Shown: in pieces, positions 1 through 5,844 of the stretch | How the letters are laid out: each line of letters begins with the position of its first letter | Position numbering within the stretch: the stretch's first letter is position 1 | From: Sphingomonadales bacterium | GTDB taxonomy: Bacteria; Pseudomonadota; Alphaproteobacteria; Sphingomonadales; Sphingomonadaceae | Reading direction: 5' to 3' | Assembly (NCBI GenBank): GCA_027489295.1 | Contig: JAIYAA010000163.1 | Span: forward strand, 1-12,320 | Length of the DNA stretch: 12,320 nucleotides | Translations under genes and position numbers: made by a program | Notes under the pieces: model-generated | What the model was told of the DNA's origin: nothing | The model's database searches: none | The model's input: only the letters and a program-made list of their open reading frames with translations

Positions 1-48
1 AGGCGAGTCGCATGATACTGCCGGTCTATGCACGTCGTGATCATCAGA

Positions 49-65
49 ACGCATCGTCGATGCGT
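49..65. repeat. 8-bp perfect dyad, 1-nt centre
   Basis: ACGCATCG (49-56), one T, then CGATGCGT (58-65). The match is perfect over 8 pairs. It has the geometry of a compact operator rather than a stable hairpin, because the centre is too short for a loop unless inner pairs open. No flanking U-tract is present. Function unknown. Confidence 0.6.
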
Positions 66-89
66 AATGTGAAGAGATCAGAATTTCCG

Positions 90-111
90 ATATCATATTG
101 TTAAATGATAT
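90..111. repeat. AT-rich 7-bp dyad
   Basis: ATATCAT (90-96) and ATGATAT (105-111) are perfect inverted repeats around an 8-nt AT-rich spacer. The second of three dyads within 90 bases. Could be a regulator binding site; no adjacent gene is visible to assign it to. Confidence 0.5.
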
Positions 112-119
112 TGAGCATA

Positions 120-137
120 CACTTGATTATTCAAGTG
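120..137. repeat. CACTTGA/TCAAGTG dyad
   Basis: CACTTGA (120-126), TTAT, TCAAGTG (131-137): perfect 7-bp arms with a 4-nt centre. The inner TTGA-N4-TCAA form is typical of dimeric helix-turn-helix binding sites, but there is no downstream promoter or gene that I can connect to it. Confidence 0.5.
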
Positions 138-199
138 ATGCGAAAATCCGAACCCTAGAATGCCGGCGTGTAGATGCCAGCAACCAAGTACGGTTCGTG

Positions 200-213
200 C
201 AATCTATAGATTG
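200..213. repeat. 14-bp perfect palindrome
   Basis: CAATCTATAGATTG is a perfect 14-base palindrome with no central spacer. It lies in noncoding sequence between the AT-rich dyads and the kinase promoter region. Role unknown. Confidence 0.55.
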
Positions 214-512
214 AAGGCGCACTCAGCATCGACTTACGTGGATGTTGCAGATTGAGCCGGTTATCGCCAGCGCTATGCTTGGCTATTCCCTTGACGGCTC
301 CCCTGACTCTAGGCCAGTTGGCTAGCTTGTCAGGGCCAACCGCTGAATTCATCCACGCAATTCCGACCAGCACTGGCTGATAGATCTTATCTCGAATTCG
401 TCAGCCTAAGGCGACGGCTTCGCATGCTGAACGTCATCGGCGTTCACAGCGGGCGCCTGATGCATCGTCAGAAACGTCGGCTTCGGCTGGAAGGACGCTC
501 GTCCCCCACTTG

Positions 513-544
513 CTAATAATCTCGGCTAAGTCGCGGATTATTAG
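513..544. repeat. 9-bp inverted repeat, 14-nt loop
   Basis: CTAATAATC (513-521) and GATTATTAG (536-544) are perfect 9-bp arms around a 14-nt GC-richer loop. It sits directly upstream of the putative promoter of the hybrid kinase gene, so it could be an operator pair or a weak stem-loop. It lacks a following T-tract, so it is not a standard terminator. Confidence 0.55.
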
Positions 545-549
545 ACAAA

Positions 550-580
550 TTGATCGGGCAGAGGTCTGCCCATCGATTTT
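550..580 (+). promoter_or_regulatory. candidate promoter with dyad in spacer
   Basis: TTGATC (550-555) resembles a -35 box, and GATTTT (575-580) is a possible -10 box after a long 19-base spacer (or TCGATT at 573-578 after 17). The spacer is filled by the perfect dyad GGGCAG-aggt-CTGCCC (556-571). A dyad within an overlong spacer is the arrangement used by MerR-type activators, but no such regulator is encoded nearby. The site precedes the hybrid kinase gene by about 130 bases. The boxes are weak matches, so this is tentative. Confidence 0.25.
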
Positions 581-712
581 ATCTCAAGATAACAATGGCT
601 AAGCCGCCTGAATCCAGTATCGTGACTAGCGGCAGGCTCGCGGACGCTGTCGCGAGGTTGCGCTCGAGCAAAATCGAAGAGCTGCAAGTAGAGCTGTTGG
701 AGCTTGGTCATC

Positions 713-2374
713 GTGCGATATTCAAGTCTCTATCGATACTCAATTCGCGTCCGCAACAAGTCTGCTACTGCCTACATTGTAGCGATCATTTTGGCATTGG
801 CGGCGCTATCGATCCGCTTGGCTCTTGGATCTGCATTCGTTGGCTTCCCGTTCATTACGTTTACGCCAGCCGTGGTGATCGCAGGATATCTCGGAGGTGT
901 TCGCGGCGGACTTACCTGCACCGCTCTTTGCGCGGGTTCTGGGTGGTACTTTTTGTTAGATCCGCCAAACTCCTTCGCGCTGCACAGGGTGCATGATGCG
1001 GTTGCTCTCGCGATGTTCGTCTTGAACTCCACCCTTATAGTGTGGGTAATTGCTGGGATGCATGCTGCGTACCGGCGCTTGCTCGTTGTAGAAACCAATC
1101 ATGAGAGCCTGAACGCAGAGCTGGAAGCGCGCGTGGCCACTCGCACTCGGGAATTGTCTGCGGCAAATGAAGCGATGGTCGCCGAAGGGCGCGCGCGGCA
1201 GGAGGCCGAAGCTAGGGCAGCGCAAATGGAGAGGCTCGATGCGGTTGGCCGGCTAACGGGAGGCGTGGCGCACGACTTCAACAACATGCTGGCGGTCATC
1301 ATCGGGAACCTCGAGCTTACACTAGCGAAGCTGAATCGAGGCGACACCGACGTTCTGCGACACATCGATGGTGCAATGGACGGGGCGCGTCGTAGCGCAA
1401 CGCTCACTCGGCGGCTTCTTGCCTTCGCGCGTCGTCAGCCGCTCGAGCCGGTGGTCACAAATGTCAACGATCTGATCAAGGGAATAGAGGAGCTGCTGGT
1501 CCGTACGCTGGGCGAGCGGATATCAATCGAGTGCGAGTTGGCATCGGACTTGTGGCACACGTGCGTCGATCCTGGGCAGCTCGAAGGTGCGCTCGTAAAT
1601 TTGGCGGTGAATGCGCGTGACGCGATGCCGGAAGGAGGACAGCTTTTCATTCGAACGCGCAATGTCGTGACGGCCGCATTGCGCGAGGCGCCTGCTGATC
1701 TTGGCTCCGGTGATTACGTCTTGATCGAGGTTGCCGATAGCGGTGTTGGCATGTCCGACGAGGTGCAGTCACGTGCCTTCGAGCCGTTCTATACAACGAA
1801 GGAGCCGGGCCGCGGAACGGGCCTGGGCTTGAGTCAGCTCTACGGTTTCATGCAGCAATCTGAAGGCGGTGTGTCAATTAGATCGCGGGTCGGTAGTGGA
1901 ACGAGCATCTTCCTTTACCTGCCCAGATGTTCAGCCCTCGGAGAGCACGCGTCACGAGAGGCAGATAGCGAGGAAGCTGCGCCTCGCGCTAAGGGCGATC
2001 GAACAATTCTAGTGGTGGAGGATGAGGAGCGTGTTCGTAGCTCAACCGTAGAGACATTGCGAGAGCTCGGCTACCGTGTCATCGGGACAGGAGCGGGGCA
2101 ACAAGCGTTAGCGTTATTCACATCAGGCGCTGCGATCGATTTAGTGTTGAGTGACATTGTCATGCCAGGCATGAATGGTCCCGAGTTGGTAGCACGAGTG
2201 AAGAGATTCGCCCCCGACATCCCAGTTCTTTTCATGAGCGGCTATTCGCCCGAACTGTTTGGAACACGCCCGGCATTGCAAGATGACGTGGAACTGTTGA
2301 CCAAGCCTTTCACGCGGGACCAACTAGCGCGTCGCGTGGCACGCCTGCTAAGGGCATCTGGTATGGCGCAGTGA
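713..2374 (+). CDS. DUF4118 membrane hybrid histidine kinase with receiver
   Basis: A hybrid sensor kinase of about 553 residues. Four hydrophobic segments near residues 20-40, 44-62, 66-83 and 95-116 match the DUF4118 (KdpD-like) membrane module. A coiled-coil linker follows (about 130-180). The H box GGVAHDFNNMLAVI carries the phospho-acceptor His187. The ATPase domain shows the N box LVNLAVNARDAM, G1 motif DSGVGM and G2 GRGTGLGLSQLYGF. A C-terminal receiver (about 430-550) has paired acidic residues in VVEDEE, phospho-acceptor Asp481 in SDIVMPGM and the conserved Lys in TKPF. It should autophosphorylate and pass phosphate to its own receiver; the output partner and signal are unknown. I chose GTG 713 because GGAG lies 10 bases upstream. 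TTG 704 in the same frame is closer to that GGAG than is usual, and an in-frame stop at 689 limits further extension. It converges on the EAL gene. Confidence 0.9.
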   Translation: MRYSSLYRYSIRVRNKSATAYIVAIILALAALSIRLALGSAFVGFPFITFTPAVVIAGYLGGVRGGLTCTALCAGSGWYFLLDPPNSFALHRVHDAVALAMFVLNSTLIVWVIAGMHAAYRRLLVVETNHESLNAELEARVATRTRELSAANEAMVAEGRARQEAEARAAQMERLDAVGRLTGGVAHDFNNMLAVIIGNLELTLAKLNRGDTDVLRHIDGAMDGARRSATLTRRLLAFARRQPLEPVVTNVNDLIKGIEELLVRTLGERISIECELASDLWHTCVDPGQLEGALVNLAVNARDAMPEGGQLFIRTRNVVTAALREAPADLGSGDYVLIEVADSGVGMSDEVQSRAFEPFYTTKEPGRGTGLGLSQLYGFMQQSEGGVSIRSRVGSGTSIFLYLPRCSALGEHASREADSEEAAPRAKGDRTILVVEDEERVRSSTVETLRELGYRVIGTGAGQQALALFTSGAAIDLVLSDIVMPGMNGPELVARVKRFAPDIPVLFMSGYSPELFGTRPALQDDVELLTKPFTRDQLARRVARLLRASGMAQ

Positions 2375-2394
2375 CGTTTCAATCGAGTATCATT

Positions 2395-3144
2395 TTACAA
2401 GGTCAAACGCGGAAGTTGCTCAACCGCCGGATGGGCATAGTAGTACCCCTGATGGTAATATACTCCGAGGTCCAAGAGGGCATTTGCCTCGTCCTTTGTC
2501 TCAATACCTTCTGCGATCAGTATTGTATCGAGTTCAGAGCACATTTGAACCACCGCGCGCACGATCGCCTGCCGCCGGCGATCACGGGCGACACCGCGCA
2601 CAATCGCCATATCGAGCTTGATCTCGTCCGGAACGAAATCAGCAAACATGTCCAAGCCGGAGTGGCCAGCTCCAAAATCATCGATTGCGACTTTAAACCC
2701 GACTTGCTTGTAAGTTTCGATAATTGAGGAAACGTGCTCGGGTGAGCCCATCTCTTCATTTTCTGTGAACTCAAAGATCAGGCGCTCCACTGGCAACCGA
2801 GCAGCAGCCGCTGCCGCCAAGGTGAGCTGAATGCAGGCGAGGGGGGAATAGACCGCGTTGGGAAGAAAGTTGATTGACAAAAGGGCATCGGTTTTCAGCA
2901 AGCCTGCGGCTATAGCAGTGTGAATGGCTCGCACTCGACACGCTTGATCGAACGCGTAGCGATTTTCACTGTTTACCTGCGCCAGGATCGTCGACGCGGG
3001 CGCACCGCTTTCCCCCCGTACCAGGGCTTCATAGGCGAATACGCGATTTTCGGGCACGTTCACGATCGGCTGAAACGCCATCGTGAACGGCACCTCGAAG
3101 CCGCTCCCCTCCCGGCAGCCTGTACAAATACGCCGCATTTCCAT
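2395..3144 (-). CDS. standalone EAL-domain c-di-GMP phosphodiesterase
   Basis: A 249-residue protein that is almost entirely an EAL domain, predicted to hydrolyse cyclic di-GMP to pGpG in the cytoplasm. The catalytic set appears complete: Glu39 in YEALVRG, Asn92 in INFLPNAVY, Glu125 in FEFTE, Asp155-Asp156 in IDDFGAGHSGL, Lys176 in IKLD, Glu212 in AEGIET and Gln232 in HQGYYY. A short N-terminal stretch with CTGC (residues 7-10) precedes the domain and is also typical of this standalone family as I recall it. There is no GGDEF, PAS, BLUF or membrane segment. The ATG at 3144 has no clear ribosome binding site; the ATG two codons later is preceded by GGA. The 3' end is only 20 bases from the hybrid kinase stop, tail to tail. 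The usual Tyr in the GAGYSGL-type loop is His here, which should not abolish catalysis. Confidence 0.92.
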   Translation of the reverse strand: MEMRRICTGCREGSGFEVPFTMAFQPIVNVPENRVFAYEALVRGESGAPASTILAQVNSENRYAFDQACRVRAIHTAIAAGLLKTDALLSINFLPNAVYSPLACIQLTLAAAAAARLPVERLIFEFTENEEMGSPEHVSSIIETYKQVGFKVAIDDFGAGHSGLDMFADFVPDEIKLDMAIVRGVARDRRRQAIVRAVVQMCSELDTILIAEGIETKDEANALLDLGVYYHQGYYYAHPAVEQLPRLTL

Positions 3145-3406
3145 GGCTTAGCATGGTACCGCGCATGGCACTAAATAGATATTAACGGGAGCGTCCAGGG
3201 CTTGGCTTCTTGCAGAGGCGGACGCCGCCAACTGGCGGCTGGTTACCGCAAGTGTCTTCGCCGGCGTGGTTCGGTCGCCCGCGGAGGAACGATCGTCCTC
3301 CAGCAAGCGCACCGTGGGACCCATTGCCGTCATTCGTCGTTGAGAGCGTCGGCTTGCCTGCAAGGCTACAATTTAGATGTCTTCCAGCTCATGATGGAGA
3401 TTATAT
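3145..3406. other. divergent intergenic region with two dyads
   Basis: This stretch separates the EAL gene (minus) from the cupin gene (plus) and must hold both promoters. It contains two perfect inverted repeats: GCCGCCA-ac-TGGCGGC (3224-3239) and GGAGGA-7 nt-TCCTCC (3283-3301). Neither is followed by a T-tract. I could not identify convincing -35/-10 pairs. The short overlapping ORFs here have no ribosome binding sites or family resemblance. Confidence 0.45.
3224..3239. repeat. GC-rich 7-bp dyad
   Basis: GCCGCCA (3224-3230), AC, TGGCGGC (3233-3239): perfect arms around a 2-nt centre. It lies 80 bases upstream of the EAL start and 168 bases upstream of the cupin start. An operator or short hairpin is possible. 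Confidence 0.45.
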
Positions 3407-3778
3407 ATGACGATCTTTAACAAAGACATGATCGCGTTGGCGACCAAGAACAAAGATTTCCAGAAGGAGGTCTACTATGATGACAATTGTCAGGTAGTGC
3501 TGATGAGCATCGAGCCCGGAGACGACATCGGTGAAGAGACACATGATGCTGACCAGACAACGTTCTTCGTTGCAGGCGAGGGGCAAGCGGTGGTAGATGG
3601 CAGTCGCACCAAGGTGACGCCTAATCACATGATTATCATTCCTAGGGGCGCCAAGCACAATATCATCAACAAGGGTGAAGAGCCGCTGAAGCTTTTCACG
3701 GTCTACTCGCCGCCGGCCGAGGAGCAGGGTATTCACCACAAGACCAAGGAAGAAGCAGAGGCGGCGGAAGGGGAGTAA
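3407..3778 (+). CDS. small single-domain cupin protein
   Basis: A 123-residue conserved-barrel cupin without signal peptide. Cupin motif 1 is seen as IGEETHDADQTTFFVAGEG (residues 41-59) and motif 2 as IIPRGAKHNIINKG (77-90). Where classical cupins have two His and a Glu in motif 1, this protein keeps His46, has Asp48 at the second His position and Gln50 near the Glu position; His84 of motif 2 is kept. This fits a widespread bacterial family annotated only as cupin-domain or mannose-6-phosphate-isomerase-like, whose ending resembles the GIHHKTKEEAEA tail here. Substrate and reaction are unknown. The start is well supported: GGAGA (3396-3400 region) lies 6 bases before the ATG. It appears to be a single-gene unit. 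Confidence 0.88.
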   Translation: MTIFNKDMIALATKNKDFQKEVYYDDNCQVVLMSIEPGDDIGEETHDADQTTFFVAGEGQAVVDGSRTKVTPNHMIIIPRGAKHNIINKGEEPLKLFTVYSPPAEEQGIHHKTKEEAEAAEGE

Positions 3779-3938
3779 GCCCTATTTCTTCTAAGCTCAC
3801 TCGGCCGGTGGTATGAATGCGCGCTTTGGCAGGCAGGCGGCTGAGCACTGCGTAGCTCCAAGTTGAAGCCTCCCATGATCATCATAGCCGAAACTCAAGC
3901 GCAGCGATGACGCGCATTAGCTGATCGAGCTTGGTTCG

Positions 3939-3969
3939 AAAAATCCCGCTCGCCTTGGCGAGCGGGATT
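3939..3969 (-). terminator. intrinsic terminator, minus strand
   Basis: The arms AATCCCGCTCGCC (3942-3954) and GGCGAGCGGGATT (3957-3969) are a perfect 13-bp inverted repeat with a TT centre (TT on plus, AA on minus). On the minus strand the stem runs straight into TTTTT (3943-3939), as expected for Rho-independent termination. On the plus strand only TTCT follows, so termination of the cupin transcript is less likely. The nearest minus-strand gene feeding it is the xylanase, whose stop is about 350 bases away. Confidence 0.6.
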
Positions 3970-4100
3970 CTCGCAGCATGGAGTGGGGGCTCCAGCGCGA
4001 CGCGACCCGATGGGCTTTTTATCCGATCGGTTGATCCCCGCTTAGCCGACAGTGCCACGATCAGCTATTAGGTACTTCAACCTAGTATATCATCGCTAGA

Positions 4101-4108
4101 GAAAGGAG
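4101..4108 (+). promoter_or_regulatory. strong Shine-Dalgarno sequence of small ORF
   Basis: GAAAGGAG (4101-4108) is a near-perfect Shine-Dalgarno sequence and the main reason to consider the following ORF. ATG 4120 is 11 bases downstream, at the long end of normal spacing; the overlapping GTG at 4108 is too close to be used. Confidence 0.35.
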
Positions 4109-4119
4109 TGACACAATCG

Positions 4120-4299
4120 ATGCGCCGTGTTGGCGAAGATGATAAAACTCATCCAAGTGATGAAATTTTTGACGGGTCAATAGAATTGACAACACTGCTT
4201 ACGTGGTCGCGCAGAACCTTCTCTTCTGGGATCATAGTTCCTGACAGTTGTTGCAGCCGGAGGCGGCAAGTGCCGCGCGATATTTCTGCGAAGCGGTGA
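4120..4299 (+). CDS. possible 59-residue hypothetical protein
   Basis: A short ORF starting MRRVGEDDKTHPSDEIFDG and ending RDISAKR. I do not recognise it. It is hydrophilic, with an acidic first half and a basic second half that includes a Cys pair (CCSRRR), and has no membrane segment. In favour: a strong ribosome binding site 11 bases upstream. Against: short length, no family resemblance, and a perfect GTCAAT-aga-ATTGAC dyad (4176-4190) inside it. It converges on the xylanase gene, with 16 bases between the stops. It could be a decayed gene fragment, a genuine small protein or chance. Confidence 0.3.
   Translation: MRRVGEDDKTHPSDEIFDGSIELTTLLTWSRRTFSSGIIVPDSCCSRRRQVPRDISAKR
4176..4190. 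repeat. GTCAAT/ATTGAC dyad
   Basis: GTCAAT (4176-4181), AGA, ATTGAC (4185-4190): a perfect 6-bp inverted repeat with a 3-nt centre. It lies within the doubtful small ORF, just downstream of the xylanase gene. The right arm plus the next base reads TTGACA, a consensus -35 box, but no -10 follows at proper spacing. Confidence 0.4.
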
Positions 4300-4315
4300 T
4301 TGACACTGCGCTTAT

Positions 4316-5572
4316 TCATCCTGGCTGCGAGGTTTTGCGTGGTGTTGCTGCGAATGCTTCGATAATCGCCTGTCGCATCGGCTTTGCTTGGAAGCTCGCG
4401 TCGTAAAGAGTAGGTCGCTTGGGCTGCCCATCCCAACGCATGCCGAAGAGGTTCGATTGCAACCAGCTATATCGATCGCTCATGCCCCGCACCAAAATGT
4501 CCGTGAGTTGCGTATAGCTCATCATCATGTCGAGCCATGCTCGTACGAGAACGGCTGTGTCTGCGTCACGTTGCTCGATCGTGCCTTGCCGCTGAGTGTC
4601 GTTAACGTCCAGCTCAGTCACCTTGAGCTTGTAGCCCATTCCAACGACCTGGTCTAGGAAGGGCTTCATGTTATCGACGTTGTACTGCGCGATATCTTTG
4701 GCGGAGCCTGAAGAGTAAAACCCGAGGTGCGATTGAACACCGAGTGTGTCTACGGGAATTCCACGCTCCTTGAAACCGCGTAGGAGTGCCAGGACGCCCT
4801 GCCGGTGATTGGGTGTGCCGGCATCCATATAGTCATTGTATACGAGCTCAGCGGTTGACGACTCCTGGCGAGCGGTCAAAAAGGCGAGGTCAAGCAGGCT
4901 GGTGTCGCCGCCTACTTGTCTGGCGAGCGTGTTGGTGCGCAGGTTACCCGTTGACGGGCTGACGGCTTCGTTGATGACATCATAGCTTTGAATGCTTGAG
5001 CCGTAGTGCCGCATGACTGTTTGCACATGCGTGCGTACCAAGGCTTGAGCGGAACTTCGAGGGTCGTTGCCGAAGTCGAAGGTGCTAAGCCAGGCAGGAT
5101 CATATTGACCATCGTACCAAAGGAGGTTGTGGCCGCGCATCTCCATGCCGTGGGCTCGCGCATAGGTAAGCATCGCGTCCGCGCGGGTGAAGTCGAAGCT
5201 GGTGGCACTAGGCCGTAAGGCAGCCCATTTCAGCTCATTCTCTGGCACGAGGATATTGCAATCCCGCTCGAGCAAAGTGGCGTAGTTTGGATTTGCGAAA
5301 GAGCCGGCATCTGCGCCTTGCGCACTCCAGGCGCACGCTGATCCGAAGCGCATACCCTTGGATGCGGCCAAGGCACCGATGTTCCCCGTAGGCGCAGGTG
5401 CCGGTGTTGGCGTTGCTGTAGGCGTTGGTGTCGGGAAGGGAGCTGGCGCGGGTGTCGGGGAGGGACTTCCCGATAGCAGTGCGCCCCCTCCGTTAGCTCC
5501 ACCGCCACACGCCGTGACAGCAAGGCCAAGTCCCAGCGCCAGGCTAGCGCGCCGCGTATAATGATCCATCAT
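4316..5572 (-). CDS. GH10 endo-1,4-beta-xylanase, lipoprotein
   Basis: A secreted glycoside hydrolase family 10 enzyme of 418 residues predicted to cut the beta-1,4-xylan backbone. The N-terminus has twin Arg (YTRRASLAL, residues 5-13), a hydrophobic stretch and the lipobox VTAC with Cys22, so it is probably a lipoprotein, possibly Tat-exported. A Pro/Thr/Ala linker (about 36-62) spaces the catalytic domain from the membrane. GH10 landmarks: ENELKWAALRP, GHNLLWYD, acid/base Glu202 in DVINEA, GVQSHLG and nucleophile Glu320 in KVTELDV. In the motif usually read WG(L/V)(T/S)DxxSW, the first Trp is Arg362 (VRGMSDRYSWL), from CGG where TGG would give Trp. The start is fixed by AGGAG ending 3 bases before ATG 5572 and 6 bases before the adjacent ATG 5569; the longer frame to 5650 would run through the operator. 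Probably xylose-responsive. Confidence 0.93.
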   Translation of the reverse strand: MMDHYTRRASLALGLGLAVTACGGGANGGGALLSGSPSPTPAPAPFPTPTPTATPTPAPAPTGNIGALAASKGMRFGSACAWSAQGADAGSFANPNYATLLERDCNILVPENELKWAALRPSATSFDFTRADAMLTYARAHGMEMRGHNLLWYDGQYDPAWLSTFDFGNDPRSSAQALVRTHVQTVMRHYGSSIQSYDVINEAVSPSTGNLRTNTLARQVGGDTSLLDLAFLTARQESSTAELVYNDYMDAGTPNHRQGVLALLRGFKERGIPVDTLGVQSHLGFYSSGSAKDIAQYNVDNMKPFLDQVVGMGYKLKVTELDVNDTQRQGTIEQRDADTAVLVRAWLDMMMSYTQLTDILVRGMSDRYSWLQSNLFGMRWDGQPKRPTLYDASFQAKPMRQAIIEAFAATPRKTSQPG

Positions 5573-5605
5573 CCTCTCCTGACGGCGTTGCCGCTCCTGC
5601 AATAA

Positions 5606-5619
5606 TGGTAGCGCTATCA
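5606..5619. promoter_or_regulatory. xylose-type LacI-family operator
   Basis: TGGTAGCGCTATCA is a 14-base dyad with one mismatch, centred on TAGCGCTA and lying 33 bases upstream of the xylanase ATG. Sites of this form are known from LacI-family repressors (XylR type) governing xylose and xylan genes in Caulobacter and Xanthomonas. The position just downstream of a candidate transcription start suits steric repression. The repressor gene is not in this window. The motif match is direct; the regulator identity is inference. Confidence 0.65.
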
Positions 5620-5630
5620 TAACGTTCCGC

Positions 5631-5659
5631 AATAGGGTTGCCTCAGCCACGTATGTCTA
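5631..5659 (-). promoter_or_regulatory. candidate xylanase promoter
   Basis: On the minus strand, TAGACA (5659-5654) and CCTATT (5636-5631) are separated by 17 bases, giving a predicted transcription start near 5624. The operator at 5606-5619 would then lie at the start of the transcript. Both boxes are moderate matches, so the placement is tentative, but it agrees with the chosen start codon. Confidence 0.3.
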
Positions 5660-5844
5660 TCGGTGCAAGCGAGGGGGCGTATACCCGCGCCGGTTATTGG
5701 CTGAATGAGAGCATCTCTCGGCAGCTACGGGCCGTCCGCTGTTGTGAGCTGGTTTAACAGGTGGCTTGTAATCTGGGTCTCTGTGCCGGAGCCCCCTACT
5801 CGAAGTGGTAAGTGTCCAGATGTCACGTGCGAGGCTGGCGCCAG

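Larger units (their letters stand above)
1..594. other. noncoding, inverted-repeat-rich region
   Basis: I see no supported gene in this stretch. The only ORF of any size (155-373, minus) starts at a GTG without a ribosome binding site and resembles no family I know. Positions 60-137 are clearly more AT-rich than the rest of the window. The stretch contains several perfect dyads: 49-65, 90-111, 120-137, 200-213, 428-446, 513-544 and 556-571. It may carry the 3' flank of an upstream gene outside the window, regulator binding sites, or the end of an inserted element. I cannot tell which from sequence alone. Confidence 0.6.
3779..4119. other. noncoding stretch with terminator hairpin
   Basis: No gene is visible between the cupin stop and the small ORF at 4120. 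The stretch holds a strong 13-bp hairpin (3942-3969), a smaller one next to it (TGGAG-6 nt-CTCCA, 3979-3994) and a short dyad TAGGT/ACCTA near 4069-4084. On the minus strand the two hairpins followed by T5 look like the 3' end of a transcript, which could be the xylanase mRNA or an unannotated small RNA. Confidence 0.5.

Noticed and set aside
155..373. 72-residue ORF on the minus strand
   Set aside because: GTG start without a ribosome binding site, no family resemblance, and it spans a perfect palindrome in otherwise noncoding sequence.
550..996. 148-residue ORF on the plus strand
   Set aside because: From about 713 it overlaps the kinase gene in another frame, whose DUF4118 membrane domain is clearly real. 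Only its first part is noted as a possible leader or lost N-terminus.
3286..3310. EcfG-type (general stress) promoter, GGAAC at 3286-3290
   Set aside because: No CGTT -10 element lies at the expected 16-18 base spacing.
3931..3954. tRNA-like T-loop (GGTTCGA followed by AATCCCGC)
   Set aside because: The sequence does not fold into a T arm at the right spacing and no acceptor, D or anticodon arm can be built around it; the bases belong to the terminator hairpin.
5385..5470. Tandem repeat or CRISPR-like array
   Set aside because: The repeated GGTGTCGG/GGCGTTG-like units encode the Pro/Thr linker of the xylanase; there are no constant repeats with unique spacers.
5573..5650. N-terminally extended xylanase starting at 5650
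   Set aside because: The extension would place a basic, non-signal segment before the twin Arg, has no ribosome binding site, and runs through the operator. The AGGAG next to ATG 5572 is decisive.
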